Assembly (NCBI RefSeq): GCF_001427225.1
Contig: NZ_LMFH01000007.1
Coordinates: 124,001 to 188,000 of the forward strand
Source: Lysobacter sp. Root494
Lineage (GTDB): Bacteria; Pseudomonadota; Gammaproteobacteria; Xanthomonadales; Xanthomonadaceae
Direction of reading: 5' to 3'
Length of the DNA stretch: 64,000 nucleotides
Shown here in pieces: positions 17,055-27,575 of this stretch. The first letter of the stretch is position 1. The number at the start of each line of letters is the position of its first letter. The position numbers and the translations under genes are program-made. The notes below the pieces were generated by a model. The model saw nothing but the letters and a program-made list of their open reading frames with translations. It ran no database searches and was not told the DNA's origin.

Positions 17055-17777
17055 ATGCTGCAGATGCAAGCCGTCACCAAGGTCTACCGCACCGAACTCG
17101 TCGAAACCCACGCGCTGCGTTCGCTGGACCTGCATGTGCGCGATGGCGAATTCGTCGCCGTCACCGGCCCCTCGGGCTCGGGCAAGACGACGTTCCTCAA
17201 CATCGCGGGGCTGCTCGAAGAGTTCACCGGCGGCACCTACACGCTCGACGGCGTCGATGTCCGCGGGCTGTCCGACGACGCGCGCTCGAAGCTGCGCAAC
17301 CAGAAGATCGGTTTCATCTTCCAGAGCTTCAACCTGATTCCCGATCTCAACCTGTTCGACAACGTCGACGTGCCGTTGCGCTATCGCGGCTTCAATGCGG
17401 CCGAGCGCAGGCAGCGCATCGAACAGGCTTTGTCGCAGGTCGGCCTGGGTTCACGCATGAAGCATTACCCGGCCGAACTCTCCGGCGGCCAGCAGCAGCG
17501 CGCGGCGATCGCGCGCGCGCTCGCCGGCACACCGCGCCTGCTGCTCGCCGACGAACCGACCGGCAACCTGGATTCGCAGATGGCCCGCGGGGTGATGGAG
17601 CTGCTCGAGGAAATCAACGCCGCCGGCACCACCATCGTGATGGTGACCCACGATCCGGAACTGGCCGCGCGGGCGCAGCGCAACGTGCACATCGTCGATG
17701 GCATGGCGACCGACATCTCGGTCGAATCGAGCCTGCTGCGTGCGCGCAACCTGGCTTCCACCCTCGAATCCAACTGA
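17055..17777 (+). CDS. ABC transporter ATPase (MacB/LolD type)
   Basis: A 240-residue nucleotide-binding subunit. Walker A GPSGSGKTT is at residues 38-46, the Q-loop at FQSFNL near 89-94, the signature LSGGQ at 142-146, Walker B LLLADE at 162-167, and the switch histidine in VTHDPE. It belongs to the MacB/LolD/FtsE class that powers FtsX-like permeases without moving substrate through the membrane. The downstream permeases lack their own ATPase domains, so this subunit serves both. The ATG at 17055 is chosen because the frame upstream runs into the repeat. Confidence 0.95.
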   Translation: MLQMQAVTKVYRTELVETHALRSLDLHVRDGEFVAVTGPSGSGKTTFLNIAGLLEEFTGGTYTLDGVDVRGLSDDARSKLRNQKIGFIFQSFNLIPDLNLFDNVDVPLRYRGFNAAERRQRIEQALSQVGLGSRMKHYPAELSGGQQQRAAIARALAGTPRLLLADEPTGNLDSQMARGVMELLEEINAAGTTIVMVTHDPELAARAQRNVHIVDGMATDISVESSLLRARNLASTLESN

Positions 17778-17787
17778 GGCCGCGATC

Positions 17788-19098
17788 ATGATCGGCTACT
17801 ACTTCAACCTCGCGCTGCGCAGTTTCGGGCGCAACAAGGTGCTCACCGCGCTGATGGTGCTGGCGATCGCGCTGGGCATCGGCGCGAGCATGACCACGCT
17901 GACGGTGTTCCATATCCTCTCCGGCGACCCGATTCCGCAGAAGAGCGACAAGCTGTTCTACCCGCGCATGGATCCGCGCTCGATGCGCGGCTTCACGCCC
18001 GGCGACGATCCCGCGGAGCAGATGAGCCGTTTCGATGCCGAAGCGCTGCTGCGCGACAAGCGTGGCGATCGCCAGGCTGTCATGACCGGCGGCAACGTTC
18101 CAGTGGAAGCGGCCGACGGCAAGCTGCAGCCGTTCTCGGTGGACGCGCGCTACACCACGGCGGACTTCTTCCCGATGTTCGACGTGCCGTTTCGCTACGG
18201 CTCGGCCTGGAATCCGGCGGATGACGAAGCGCGGGCGAAGGTCGTGGTTATCTCCAGTGCGCTCAACGAGAAGCTGTTCGGTGGCGGCAACAGCGTGGGC
18301 AAGACCTTGCTCGCGGCCAACCACAGTTTCCGTATCGTCGGCGTGCTGGACGAATGGCGCCCAACGCCGAAGTTCTACGACCTCACCAACGACCGCTTCT
18401 CGGAAGTCGAGCAGGTGTTCGTGCCGTTCCACACCTCACGCGTGCTCAAGCTCAATACACAGGGCAACGTGGACTGCTGGGACGACACGGGCAGCGACGA
18501 GGAAGGCACCTACGGCGTCAACGCGCCGTGCGTGTGGCTGCAGTACTGGGTGGAGCTCGGCAGCGCCGACAAGGTCAAGGCCTACCGCCAGTACCTGGAG
18601 AACTATGTCAGCCAGCAACGCGCCGCCGGCCGCTTCGAGCGTCCGGCCAACGTGCGCCTGCACAGCGTCATGGAGTGGCTCGACGACCAGAACGCGGTCC
18701 CCGGCGACGTGCGCCTGCAGATGTGGCTGGCCTTCGGCTTCCTGATGGTGTGCCTGCTCAACACGGTCGGCCTGCTGCTGGCGAAGTTCATGCGGCGCTC
18801 GTCGGAGATTGGTGTCCGTCGCGCACTGGGGGCCTCGCGTCGCGAGATCTTCTCGCAGTACCTGGTCGAAGCCGGCACGATCGGCATCGCCGGCGGCATC
18901 GCGGGGCTCGGTCTCGCCCTGCTGGGTCTGTGGGCCGTACGCCAGCAGCCCGCCGGTTATGCCGAACTCGCGCATCTCGACGTGACGATGCTGCTGACCA
19001 CGTTCGTCCTCGCGCTCGTGAGCAGCGTTCTCGCCGGCCTCCTGCCTGCATGGCGCGCGATGCAGATCGCACCCGCCATCCAGCTCAAGAGCCAGTGA
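17788..19098 (+). CDS. FtsX/MacB-like ABC permease, first
   Basis: A 436-residue inner-membrane protein with the MacB permease layout: one N-terminal helix (about residues 20-42), a periplasmic MacB core domain (about 45-300), then three helices with the family SEIGVRRALGASRREI motif near 340 and a C-terminal PAIQLKS tail. It starts 10 nt after the ATPase gene. Together with the second permease it probably forms a heterodimer. The periplasmic domain has three cysteines around CWDD and APCVW; their role is unknown. Confidence 0.92.
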   Translation: MIGYYFNLALRSFGRNKVLTALMVLAIALGIGASMTTLTVFHILSGDPIPQKSDKLFYPRMDPRSMRGFTPGDDPAEQMSRFDAEALLRDKRGDRQAVMTGGNVPVEAADGKLQPFSVDARYTTADFFPMFDVPFRYGSAWNPADDEARAKVVVISSALNEKLFGGGNSVGKTLLAANHSFRIVGVLDEWRPTPKFYDLTNDRFSEVEQVFVPFHTSRVLKLNTQGNVDCWDDTGSDEEGTYGVNAPCVWLQYWVELGSADKVKAYRQYLENYVSQQRAAGRFERPANVRLHSVMEWLDDQNAVPGDVRLQMWLAFGFLMVCLLNTVGLLLAKFMRRSSEIGVRRALGASRREIFSQYLVEAGTIGIAGGIAGLGLALLGLWAVRQQPAGYAELAHLDVTMLLTTFVLALVSSVLAGLLPAWRAMQIAPAIQLKSQ

Positions 19099-19133
19099 CG
19101 GCCGGTCGCAACCAGCCAATTACGGAGATTCCC

Positions 19134-20357
19134 ATGGACATCCGCCCCATCCTTTCCACGCTCCGCCGGCACAAGACCGCCGCGGCGCTGATCGTGCTCG
19201 AGATCGCGCTGTCGTGCGCGATCATCTGCAACGCCGTCTTCCTCATCACCCAGCGCCTGGAACGCATGCAGCGACCCACCGGCATGGCGGACACGGAACT
19301 GGTGCGCATCAATCTCGCCGGCATCGGCGAGAACGAGAACGCCGATGCGCTGGTGAAGCAGGACATCGCCGCACTACGCGCGCTGCCCGGTGTCAAGGCG
19401 GCGACCAGCCTCAACCACGTGCCGTTCGACAACTCATCGTGGAACAGCTCGGTCAGCCTGCAGCCCGACCAGCCGATGCCGAACCTCAACAGTGCGGTGT
19501 ATCTCGGCGAGAACCTGGTCGAGAACCTCGGCCTGCGCATCGTCGAAGGGCGCGACTTTACGCCGGACGAGTATGTGGATTGGGAAGAGCTCAGCAAGCC
19601 TGGCTCCAAGCTGTCGATTCCGGCGGTGATCCTCACGCGCGAGGTCGCCAGGAAGCTGTTCCCCGGCGAAAGCGCGGTCGGCAAGAACGTCTACAGCTGG
19701 AACGCGGACAACATCCCGCATCGCGTAGTCGGCGTGGTGGATCGGCTGATCCGTCCCAACGACAACGGCGGCGCGGGCGAGGAAGGCTATTCGATCCTGT
19801 TGCCCACCAAGAACATGACCTTCGGCCGCTTCGTCCTGCGCACCGATCCGGCTCGCCGCGCCGAGGTCCAGAAGGCTGCTATCGCCGCGCTTGAACGCAA
19901 CAGCACCCGTCGCATCGTGCTGCGGCAGGATCCCTTCACCGACGTGATCACCAAGTACTACGCACAGGACCGCAGCATGGCGTGGCTGCTGGTGGCGGTG
20001 ATCGTCGCGCTGCTGGTGGTGACGGCGCTCGGCATCGTAGGCCTCGCCAGCTTCTGGGTGCAGCAGCGCACCAAGCAGATCGGCGTGCGGCGTGCGCTGG
20101 GTGCAACGCGTGGACAGATACTGCGTTACTTCCAGACTGAGAACTTCCTGCTCGCGACACTGGGCATCGTGATCGGCATGATCGGTGCGTTCGGGATCAA
20201 CCAGATGCTCATGAGCTCGTACGAACTGCCGCGCCTGCCGGCGCTGTACCTGCCGATCGGCGCGGTGGTGCTGTGGGCGCTCGGGCAGGTGTCGGTGCTC
20301 GGCCCGGCACGGCGCGCGGCGGCGGTGCCGCCTGCGGTGGCGACGCGCAGCGTCTGA
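19134..20357 (+). CDS. FtsX/MacB-like ABC permease, second
   Basis: A 407-residue permease of the same class: N-terminal helix at about residues 15-37, a MacB-like periplasmic domain, and three C-terminal helices with QIGVRRALGATRGQI near 315. It is only moderately similar to the first permease, consistent with a heterodimer of diverged partners. It starts 35 nt after the first permease, with GGAG about 8 nt before the ATG. A two-permease arrangement with one ATPase and one adaptor is common for MacB-like systems of unknown substrate. Confidence 0.92.
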   Translation: MDIRPILSTLRRHKTAAALIVLEIALSCAIICNAVFLITQRLERMQRPTGMADTELVRINLAGIGENENADALVKQDIAALRALPGVKAATSLNHVPFDNSSWNSSVSLQPDQPMPNLNSAVYLGENLVENLGLRIVEGRDFTPDEYVDWEELSKPGSKLSIPAVILTREVARKLFPGESAVGKNVYSWNADNIPHRVVGVVDRLIRPNDNGGAGEEGYSILLPTKNMTFGRFVLRTDPARRAEVQKAAIAALERNSTRRIVLRQDPFTDVITKYYAQDRSMAWLLVAVIVALLVVTALGIVGLASFWVQQRTKQIGVRRALGATRGQILRYFQTENFLLATLGIVIGMIGAFGINQMLMSSYELPRLPALYLPIGAVVLWALGQVSVLGPARRAAAVPPAVATRSV

Positions 20358-20364
20358 GGCTTTC

Positions 20365-20577
20365 ATGGATCGGTCCAGTCGATACGTGGCCTGCCTTGTG
20401 TTCGGCGTGGCGTTCGCGGCGGCGATGAGCCGTCCCGGCGCCGCGCCTGTCGCAACATTGGCCATCGAGCTTGCATCGATGGATGCGCTGCAGCGCTGGA
20501 CCGGCGTCGACGCGAACGGCTGCCCTGCCCCGCACCGACGCGACACCAAAAGCAACGTGGCGAAGAACATCGGATGA
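20365..20577 (+). CDS. Possible small secreted protein
   Basis: A 70-codon frame 7 nt after the second permease. The N-terminus (MDRSSRYVACLVFGVAFAAAM) could be a signal peptide or a membrane anchor. The rest has no recognised domain, and there is no good ribosome site. It may be only an untranslated gap before the regulator promoter. Confidence 0.3.
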   Translation: MDRSSRYVACLVFGVAFAAAMSRPGAAPVATLAIELASMDALQRWTGVDANGCPAPHRRDTKSNVAKNIG

Positions 20578-20613
20578 GCCCTCGCCGCGGTGCAGCCACA
20601 CGCAGGGAACGGG

Positions 20614-20619
20614 TATAAA
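20614..20619 (+). promoter_or_regulatory. -10 box of the response regulator gene
   Basis: TATAAA ends 5 nt before the ATG, with no ribosome site in between. This suggests a separate leaderless transcript giving the regulator basal expression independent of the sigma-54 promoter. Confidence 0.5.
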
Positions 20620-20624
20620 AGCGC

Positions 20625-21971
20625 ATGCCCACGATCCTAGTCATCGACGACAACCCATCGGTCGCCACCGCGCTGGAAACCCTGTTTTCCCTGCACGACA
20701 TCGACACCCGTTCCGTCACCACACCGGACGACGGACTCGCTCTGCTCTCGCGCGAGTCCTTCGACCTGGTGGTGCAGGACATGAACTTCCACGCCGACAC
20801 CACGTCGGGCGAGGAAGGCGTCGAGCTGTTCGCGAAGATCCGCGCCGCGTACCCGGACCTGCCGGTGATCCTGCTGACCGCATGGACACACCTGGAATCG
20901 GCTGTCGATCTCGTCAAGGCCGGCGCCGCGGACTACCTCGCCAAGCCGTGGGACGACCGCAAGCTGCTCGCCACAGTGAACAACCTGCTCGAACTGTCGC
21001 AGGCACGGCAGGAACTCGCGCGGCACCGCAAGAGCGAACGCCGCCGCCGCGATGCGCTCGAACGCGAGTTCGACCTGCGCGGCATCGTGTATGCCGACTC
21101 CGCCAGCGAAGCCGCGCTTTCGCTGGCTTGCCAGGTCGCGCGTTCCGAGCTTCCGGTGCTGATCACCGGGCCGAACGGCGCGGGCAAGGAGAAGTACGCC
21201 GAGATCATCCACGCGAATTCGTCAGTGAAGAACGGTCCCTTCGTCGCGCTTAACTGCGGCGCGTTGCCGGGCGAACTCATCGAGGCCGAATTGTTCGGCG
21301 CCGAGGCCGGCGCCTACACCGGCGCGAACCGCGCACGCGAAGGCAAGTTCGAAGCCGCCGATGGCGGCACCTTGTTCCTCGACGAAATCGGCACGCTGCC
21401 ACTGGCCGGGCAGGTGAAACTGCTGCGCGTGCTCGAAACCGGCCGCTTCGAACGCCTCGGCGGCAATCGCGAGCGCTCGGTGAAGGTGCGCGTGATCAGC
21501 GCAACCAACGCCGACCTCTCGGCGCTGATCGCCGCCGGCCAGTTCCGCGAGGACCTCTACTACCGTCTCAACGCGATCGAAGTGCGGCTGCCACCGCTGG
21601 CGCAGCGCGTCGACGACATCCTGCCGCTCGCGCGCCACTTCCTGCCAACAGGCAAACAGCTCGATGGCAATGCCGAACACGCCCTACTCGCGCACGCATG
21701 GCCGGGCAACGTGCGCGAGCTGCGCAACACGATCCAGCGCGCTTCGCTGCTTGCGCGCGGCGAACGCATCGGTGTTGCGGACCTCGGGTTGCCTGCGGCA
21801 CCGGCGCGGATGCCAGCGGCTTCTAACACGGCGGAAGAACCCGATCGCGCGACGATCGAGGCCGCGCTGGCGCGCGCGGGCGGCGTGGTGGCCCAGGCCG
21901 CAAGCGATCTTGGGCTCTCCCGCCAGGCGCTCTATCGGCGCCTGGAACGATTGGGCATCGACCGGCCATGA
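20625..21971 (+). CDS. NtrC-family response regulator (sigma-54 activator)
   Basis: A 448-residue, three-domain activator. The receiver domain (1-120) has acidic D8-D9, phosphoacceptor D52 and K107. The AAA+ domain (about 150-380) has Walker A GPNGAGKE at 182-189, a GAYTGA loop at 229-234 (usual form GAFTGA) and Walker B TLFLDE at 249-254. A Fis-type helix-turn-helix ends the protein (about 405-445, [20 protein letters not shown]). It should bind enhancer palindromes and drive RpoN open-complex formation. The natural target is the sigma-54 promoter of the exporter operon encoded just upstream. The kinase gene follows. Confidence 0.95.
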   Translation: MPTILVIDDNPSVATALETLFSLHDIDTRSVTTPDDGLALLSRESFDLVVQDMNFHADTTSGEEGVELFAKIRAAYPDLPVILLTAWTHLESAVDLVKAGAADYLAKPWDDRKLLATVNNLLELSQARQELARHRKSERRRRDALEREFDLRGIVYADSASEAALSLACQVARSELPVLITGPNGAGKEKYAEIIHANSSVKNGPFVALNCGALPGELIEAELFGAEAGAYTGANRAREGKFEAADGGTLFLDEIGTLPLAGQVKLLRVLETGRFERLGGNRERSVKVRVISATNADLSALIAAGQFREDLYYRLNAIEVRLPPLAQRVDDILPLARHFLPTGKQLDGNAEHALLAHAWPGNVRELRNTIQRASLLARGERIGVADLGLPAAPARMPAASNTAEEPDRATIEAALARAGGVVAQAASDLGLSRQALYRRLERLGIDRP

Positions 21972-22130
21972 CGTTCGGTCAGCGCAACGCATTTGCAGCC
22001 CTGCGCATGCGCGGTGGACGCTTCGCGACGACTAAAAGCACACCGCACGGGAGCAGCGCTGACGGAACGGGAACGACGTTTGCCGAGCGAGTCCGCATGG
22101 ATTGCACACGCACGCACCACGGAGCCTTCC

Positions 22131-23450
22131 GTGGCTAAGCTGCGCCAGCGCATTCCGCTGAGCATCCAGTTCAGCGCGCTCGCGCTGCTCTACATGGCGG
22201 CTGCCGCCGCGCTCGCGCTGCTGTTGTCGCGCTGGATCGGCAACGCATGGATCAGCGGCGGCGTGGTAATTGCAGTCTTGCTGCCACTGCTCGTCTACCA
22301 CGTGCGCCGCGCCTTCGCGCCGATGAATTCGCTGTTCCGCGCGCTCGCGGGCACCGTGGCGAGTTACCGCGACGGCGATTTCGCCTTCGGCCTGTCGTGG
22401 GAAGGCGGCGGCGACCTCGGAGAACTCGTCGCCAGCCACAACCGCCTCGGCGATGCGTTGCGCGAACAGCGCCTCGCGCTCGTGCAACGCGAGCTCCTGC
22501 TCGACACCATGGTGCAGAACACGCCGGTGGCGATGCTGCTCGTCGATCCCTCGCACCGCATCGTGCTGGGCAACATCGCCGCGCGGAAACTGCTGGGCGA
22601 AGGCAGGAAGTTGGAGGGCCAGAGCTTCGACGACCTGCTCCAGGCCGCGCCGGAAGCCCTGCGTGAAGCGCTCGAACGCGGCGGCGACGGCATGTTCACG
22701 GTCGGCGACAACGACAACGAGGACATCTACCACCTCTCGCGTCGCCAGTTCCGCCTCAACGGCCGCCGCCACGAACTGGTGCTGCTGCGCCAGCTCACCG
22801 CCGAGCTGCGCCGGCAGGAAGTGCAGACCTGGAAGAAGGTGATCCGCGTGATCAGCCACGAGTTGAACAACTCACTGGCGCCGATCGCCTCGCTGGCACA
22901 TTCCGGTGCGGAACTGCTGCGTCGCGGCCAACTCGAGCGCCTGCCTACGGCGCTTGCCACGATCGAGGATCGCGCGCGCCACCTGGAAGGCTTCATCCGC
23001 GACTATGCGCGCTTCGCCAAGCTTCCCTCGCCACGCCTGGAATCGATTCCGTGGCCGCGCTTCGTCTCGCAGCTGCGCGCGCAGGTGGAATTCGTCTACG
23101 ACGGACCCGAGTCGCCCGACGCCATCGCGCGCATCGACGTCGCGCAGCTCGAGCAGGCGCTGATCAACCTGCTCAAGAACGCGCATGAATCCGGATCGAC
23201 GCCGGACACCGTGACGCTGTCGCTGCGGCGCCTGCCTGAAGCCTGGCGCGTCGACGTGCTCGATCGTGGCAGCGGCATGAACGATGCGGTGCTCGCGAAC
23301 GCGCTACTGCCGTTCTATTCGACGAAGCGGCACGGCACCGGGCTGGGCCTGGCGCTCGCACGTGAGATTGCCGAAGCGCACGGTGGCCGCATTGCGCTGC
23401 TCAATCGCGAAGGCGGCGGGTTGTGCGTGTCGCTGGTGTTGCCGGTGTAA
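22131..23450 (+). CDS. NtrY-like sensor histidine kinase
   Basis: A 439-residue membrane kinase. Two close helices (about residues 14-35 and 40-57) leave almost no periplasmic loop, so the signal is probably sensed in or at the membrane. A HAMP-like linker, a PAS domain (about 120-215), a HisKA region with phosphoacceptor H243 in VISHELNN, and a HATPase domain with N-box LINLLKNAHES and G-box GTGLGLA follow. The GTG at 22131 is chosen because GGAG lies 6 nt upstream and the hydrophobic part begins soon after; an ATG at 21993 would add 46 unrelated residues. It should phosphorylate the regulator encoded upstream. Confidence 0.9.
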   Translation: MAKLRQRIPLSIQFSALALLYMAAAAALALLLSRWIGNAWISGGVVIAVLLPLLVYHVRRAFAPMNSLFRALAGTVASYRDGDFAFGLSWEGGGDLGELVASHNRLGDALREQRLALVQRELLLDTMVQNTPVAMLLVDPSHRIVLGNIAARKLLGEGRKLEGQSFDDLLQAAPEALREALERGGDGMFTVGDNDNEDIYHLSRRQFRLNGRRHELVLLRQLTAELRRQEVQTWKKVIRVISHELNNSLAPIASLAHSGAELLRRGQLERLPTALATIEDRARHLEGFIRDYARFAKLPSPRLESIPWPRFVSQLRAQVEFVYDGPESPDAIARIDVAQLEQALINLLKNAHESGSTPDTVTLSLRRLPEAWRVDVLDRGSGMNDAVLANALLPFYSTKRHGTGLGLALAREIAEAHGGRIALLNREGGGLCVSLVLPV

Positions 23451-23638
23451 GTCGCTGGTCGCCGGTGTAACGAAACAAAAATCCGCTCATCCTGTGCGTG
23501 GCGCCACAGGCGCGAAGTCGACGGACCGGTGATGCTGCAGACGCCAGGGCGTCCTTCGACTTCACTGCGCTACCCTCGGAACAATGCGGAGTACGCGTGC
23601 CGGCTGCGAGCGTCTCGGCCGCGTGACTAACGACTCCG

Positions 23639-25009
23639 TTACTTCGGCTTCTTCACCGGCCGCTGCCAGCCTTCAATCGCCACCTGCCGGCCACGGGCGA
23701 CGGTGAGCTTGTCCGCCGGCGCATCCTTGGTGACCACCGAGCCCGCGCCGATCGTCGCGTTGCGGCCCACGGTGACGGGCGCGACCAGCGACGAATTCGA
23801 GCCGATGAACGCGCCGTCCTCGATCGTGGTGGTGAACTTGTTCACGCCATCGTAGTTGCAGGTAATCGTGCCGGCGCCGACATTCACGCGGCTGCCGATC
23901 ACGGTGTCGCCGAGGTACGTCAGGTGATTGGCCTTGCTGGCCACGCCGATCTTCGCGTTCTTGGTTTCGACGAAGTTGCCCACGTGCACGCCATCGGCGA
24001 GCACGGTGCCGGGACGCAGGCGCGCAAAGGGCCCAATCTGCGCGGCGCCTTCGACCACGACACCATCGAGGTCGCAATGTGCGCGCACTTCGGTGCCCGG
24101 CCCAAGCGTCACATCCTTGAGGCGGCAGAACGGACCGATGCGCACGCCATCGGCGAGGTTGACCTTGCCTTCTAACACAACGTCCGCGTCGATTTCGACA
24201 TCCATGCCGACGTTGACCTCGCCACGGATATCGATGCGCGCCGGATCGGCCACACGCGCGCCGCGCAGGCACAAGGCGCGCGCGAGCCGCTTCTGGAAGG
24301 CGCGTTCGAGCTGCGCGAGCTGCCAGGCATCGTTCGCGCCTTCGGTCTCGATCGGATCAATGACATGCACCATCTCGGCCGCGTCGAATTCGCTGGCGGC
24401 CGAAGCGAACACGTCGGTCAGGTAGAACTCGCCCTGCGCGTTGTCGTTGCGCAGATGTTCGAGCCAACGGCGCAGCGGTTCGCCATCGGCGACGATGATC
24501 CCGGTGTTGACGGTCCTGATCTCGCGCTGGTCTTCGTCGGCGTCCTTGTGCTCGACGATGCGGCCGACGCGGCCTTCGGGATCGCGCAGCACGCGGCCGT
24601 AGCCGGTCGGATCATCGAGATCGGCGACGAGCACGGCGATGCGGCCCGGCGCGGCGAGCAGGCGTTGCAATGTCTCCGGCGTGATCAGCGGGACGTCGCC
24701 GTAGAGCACCAGCACGCGCGCGTCGGCGGGCACGTTCGGTATCGCCTGCTGCACGGCGTGCCCGGTGCCGCGCTGCTGCGCCTGCTCGGCCCACATCAGG
24801 TCGGGCTGGTCGTTGAACGCGGCGCGCACCGCTTCACCCCCGTGGCCATACACCAGGTGGATGCCTGCTGGCGCCAGCGCGCGCGCACTTTCGATCACGT
24901 GCGCGAGCATCGGCCTGCCGGCGATCCGTTGCAGGACCTTGGGCAGGCTCGACTTCATGCGCTTGCCTTCGCCCGCGGCGAGGATGATGACGTGCAGGGG
25001 TGCCGGCAT
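23639..25009 (-). CDS. glmU: Bifunctional GlmU (GlcN-1-P acetyltransferase / UDP-GlcNAc pyrophosphorylase)
   Basis: A 456-residue enzyme, the standard length. The N-terminal uridyltransferase domain has [15 protein letters not shown] (about residues 9-23). The C-terminal left-handed beta-helix acetyltransferase has hexapeptide repeats ([26 protein letters not shown]). It acetylates glucosamine-1-phosphate and couples it to UTP, giving UDP-GlcNAc. The ATG at 25009 matches the family N-terminus; the longer open frame is rejected. Its usual partner glmS lies 8.6 kb to the left on the same strand, and atpC lies to the right beyond two plus-strand genes. Confidence 0.97.
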   Translation of the reverse strand: MPAPLHVIILAAGEGKRMKSSLPKVLQRIAGRPMLAHVIESARALAPAGIHLVYGHGGEAVRAAFNDQPDLMWAEQAQQRGTGHAVQQAIPNVPADARVLVLYGDVPLITPETLQRLLAAPGRIAVLVADLDDPTGYGRVLRDPEGRVGRIVEHKDADEDQREIRTVNTGIIVADGEPLRRWLEHLRNDNAQGEFYLTDVFASAASEFDAAEMVHVIDPIETEGANDAWQLAQLERAFQKRLARALCLRGARVADPARIDIRGEVNVGMDVEIDADVVLEGKVNLADGVRIGPFCRLKDVTLGPGTEVRAHCDLDGVVVEGAAQIGPFARLRPGTVLADGVHVGNFVETKNAKIGVASKANHLTYLGDTVIGSRVNVGAGTITCNYDGVNKFTTTIEDGAFIGSNSSLVAPVTVGRNATIGAGSVVTKDAPADKLTVARGRQVAIEGWQRPVKKPK

Positions 25010-25055
25010 GGGATTTCCGTGCTGAGGGACGTGGCTGCATTTTAAGGTGCACTGA

Positions 25056-25061
25056 TAGCAT
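25056..25061 (+). promoter_or_regulatory. -10 box of the membrane glycosyltransferase-like gene
   Basis: TAGCAT ends 6 nt before the ATG at 25068, the same spacing as for queD and the methionine sulfoxide reductase. Confidence 0.4.
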
Positions 25062-25067
25062 GCCGCG

Positions 25068-27104
25068 ATGATCAGCAACTCCGTTGCCAAGGCCGGGCAC
25101 GACGCCGATGTCCCCGCCACCCACTACTGGCAGCGTGGCCTGCTCTGGCTGGGCGCGCCGCTGTGTGTGGCCGGGCTGGTCATCCATCGCCTGGACATGC
25201 AATGGAACGAAGGGCGGTTCATCGAACTGCTGGTGCTGGCCGCGCTGAGTCTTGCGGTGGCGACCGTGTTGCGACGCCTGCTGCGCTGGCCGCTTGCCAG
25301 CGGGCTCGGCATCGCGTGGTCGCTGGCGCTCGCGTTCTTCGCAGGTCCGCTGCCGACGGCGGCGACCGTCCTGTTTGTGCTGGCGGTACTGTCGCTGGGT
25401 GGTCTGCTGGATCGCAGCGCGCCACTTGCCGCGCAAATCGCCTGTGGACTGATGCTCGTCGCGGGCATGCTGGGGTGGCTGCTGCCGCTGCCGGTCCATT
25501 ACCGCTGGGTGTACCTGGCGACGATCGTTGCATTGATCGCATGGCGCTGGCGACCGGTGGCACACAGCGCGCGTGATGCGGCCACGCAGTGGCGTGCGGC
25601 CGTGGAAGGCTCGCCGAGGATCGCTGCTTTTGCGGTGCTGGCACTGGGACTGGCGAGTACGGGCTGCTGGATTCCAACCATGCAGGCGGATGACGTCGTC
25701 TATCACCTGCGCCTGCCGTGGCAGCTGATGGGCGAGCATCACTATCCGCTCGCGCCGCAGCTGCACATCTGGTCGATGGCACCGTGGGCGGCCGATGTGC
25801 TGCAGGCGGTACCGCAGCTGCTCGCGGGCGCGGAAGCACGCGGCAGCTTGAACGCGTTGTGGATCGTGCTGACCGCCGCGGGGGTATGGCGGATCGCCAC
25901 GATGCTCGGGGGGACGCCTCGGGTGGCCTGGTTTTCGGTCGCGTTGTACGCGAGCCTGCCACTCACCGCGGGTCTCGCGGGAGGCATGCAGACCGAAGCG
26001 CCGGCGGCCGCGCTATTGGTGTGGGTGGTGTGGACGATCCTCGCGTCGCGCGACGCAGGGCCTTCGCGAAGGCTTTGGCCCGGCGCCGTGCTCGTTGGCG
26101 GTCTGCTTGCCCTGAAGCTGGCGTCGGCTGCATTCGCGTTGGTCCTGCTTGCGTGGGCGATCTGGGAACAACGCCGTCGACTGCCCTCCCCGCTGGCATC
26201 GTTGGGCGCGGTGTTGGTGGCGTTGATGATCGCGGGATCGAGTTATGCCTATGCCGCATGGGTCGCGCGCAATCCGTTCCTGCCGCTGTTCAATGGGCTG
26301 TTCCAGTCGCCCTATTACGATCCGGTCAATTTCGACGATCCGCGCTGGCACGGTGGCTTCGATGCAGCGCTACCCTGGAATCTGACCTTCCACACCGAGC
26401 GCTATCTTGAGGCGTTCGCGGGTGGTGGCGGCTTCGTGCTGGTCGCCCTGGCGGGCGCGTGGCTGCTCGCGTTCGCGCAGCGACGCGCGCGTGCGGTCGC
26501 GATTGTCGCGACGATATTGCTCGTGCTTCCGCTCATTCCGTTGCAATACTTGCGCTATCTGTTCCCCGCGTTGGTGCTGCTGATACCGGTGCTGGCACTC
26601 ACGGCGTTCCGCTTCGATCCGCGCAGGGCTGCGTGGCTGGTGATTGGCGTGTGCGTGCTGAATCTCGCGTTCCAGGCCAACAGCTTCTGGCTGCTGCGGA
26701 TCGGAATGGTGAAGATGACGATCATGGAAGCAGGCCGCGACGCGCCGCTGTTCCGCGCCCATGTGCCGGAGCGCAATCTGATCGCCGCGATCCGCAACAC
26801 CGCGCATGGCAACGTACTGGCGCTCGATCCGGATCGGCCTTATGTGGCCGAACTGGGCGTGCGTGGCCGCAGCATCTCGGGTTACGACCGCACGCTGCAG
26901 CAGGCCGGGCGATTCGCGGATGCCGATCCTAGTGGCGCCGCGTGGATCGCATTGCTCCGTAAGGCCGGCGTTACGGATGTGCTGCTTCTTCCCGGCAAAG
27001 AGACCGTGCCGCAGCGCGCCGCGTTGAGTGCACTGCATGCCGAACGCAAGGCAATCGAAGGCGATCTCGAGTGGTGGCACATTCCGGCAGGAACAACGCA
27101 ATGA
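25068..27104 (+). CDS. Multi-helix membrane protein, GT-C glycosyltransferase-like
   Basis: A 678-residue inner-membrane protein with roughly twelve hydrophobic helices and a C-terminal soluble domain (about 560-678). The QADDVVYHL stretch after an early helix resembles the acidic loop motif of GT-C enzymes such as ArnT/PMT, which use polyprenyl-phosphate sugars. It overlaps the GtrA-type flippase gene by 4 nt (ATGA), and such pairs usually modify lipopolysaccharide or other glycans. The exact donor and acceptor cannot be told. Sequence similarity to ArnT is weak by eye, so the family call is tentative; membrane topology is certain. Confidence 0.75.
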   Translation: MISNSVAKAGHDADVPATHYWQRGLLWLGAPLCVAGLVIHRLDMQWNEGRFIELLVLAALSLAVATVLRRLLRWPLASGLGIAWSLALAFFAGPLPTAATVLFVLAVLSLGGLLDRSAPLAAQIACGLMLVAGMLGWLLPLPVHYRWVYLATIVALIAWRWRPVAHSARDAATQWRAAVEGSPRIAAFAVLALGLASTGCWIPTMQADDVVYHLRLPWQLMGEHHYPLAPQLHIWSMAPWAADVLQAVPQLLAGAEARGSLNALWIVLTAAGVWRIATMLGGTPRVAWFSVALYASLPLTAGLAGGMQTEAPAAALLVWVVWTILASRDAGPSRRLWPGAVLVGGLLALKLASAAFALVLLAWAIWEQRRRLPSPLASLGAVLVALMIAGSSYAYAAWVARNPFLPLFNGLFQSPYYDPVNFDDPRWHGGFDAALPWNLTFHTERYLEAFAGGGGFVLVALAGAWLLAFAQRRARAVAIVATILLVLPLIPLQYLRYLFPALVLLIPVLALTAFRFDPRRAAWLVIGVCVLNLAFQANSFWLLRIGMVKMTIMEAGRDAPLFRAHVPERNLIAAIRNTAHGNVLALDPDRPYVAELGVRGRSISGYDRTLQQAGRFADADPSGAAWIALLRKAGVTDVLLLPGKETVPQRAALSALHAERKAIEGDLEWWHIPAGTTQ

Positions 27105-27484
27105 GCCTGCTGCGCCAGGGACGTTACTACCTCGCCATTGGCCTGCTCCAGTACGTCGTCGACTGGGGCGTGATGGTGGCGCTTAGCCATCTCGGGCTGC
27201 CGGTGGAAGTCGCCAACGTTGCCGGACGCGTGAGCGGTGCGACGCTGGGCTTCTGGCTCAATGGCCGCTTCACCTTTGCCGACGACACGTCCGTGCTGGG
27301 GCCGCGGCAGCTTCGTCGTTTCCTGCTGCTCTGGTTGTGCATGACCGGGATCAGCACGTGGTCGATCGGCACCATTGAAGATGTCGCCGGGCTGCGGTGG
27401 GCATGGCTCTCAAAGCCACTGGTGGAAATTGCACTGGCCTGCGTGAGTTTCCTGGTGTCGCGGCATTGGGTGTATCGCCGCTGA
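27101..27484 (+). CDS. GtrA family flippase-like protein
   Basis: A 127-residue protein with four hydrophobic helices and the GtrA hallmarks: an N-terminal RYYLAIGLLQYVVDW segment and the central GFWLNGRFTF motif. GtrA proteins are thought to flip bactoprenol-linked glucose for O-antigen or teichoic-acid decoration. Its ATG overlaps the stop codon of the GT-C-like gene, so the two are cotranslated. No third gene (GtrB-type synthase) is nearby. Confidence 0.9.
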   Translation: MSLLRQGRYYLAIGLLQYVVDWGVMVALSHLGLPVEVANVAGRVSGATLGFWLNGRFTFADDTSVLGPRQLRRFLLLWLCMTGISTWSIGTIEDVAGLRWAWLSKPLVEIALACVSFLVSRHWVYRR

Positions 27485-27575
27485 GTTGCGCCGCACGACA
27501 AGCGCGTCGCGCGTTCAAATGCCTTCTGCGCCTCCGTTCGAACCAATGACGGCGGCGGAACAACTCACCTGCAGG

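Noticed and set aside
23451-23638. Gap between the kinase gene and glmU searched for a terminator or small gene
   Set aside because: No hairpin with a T run and no frame with a start and ribosome site were found.
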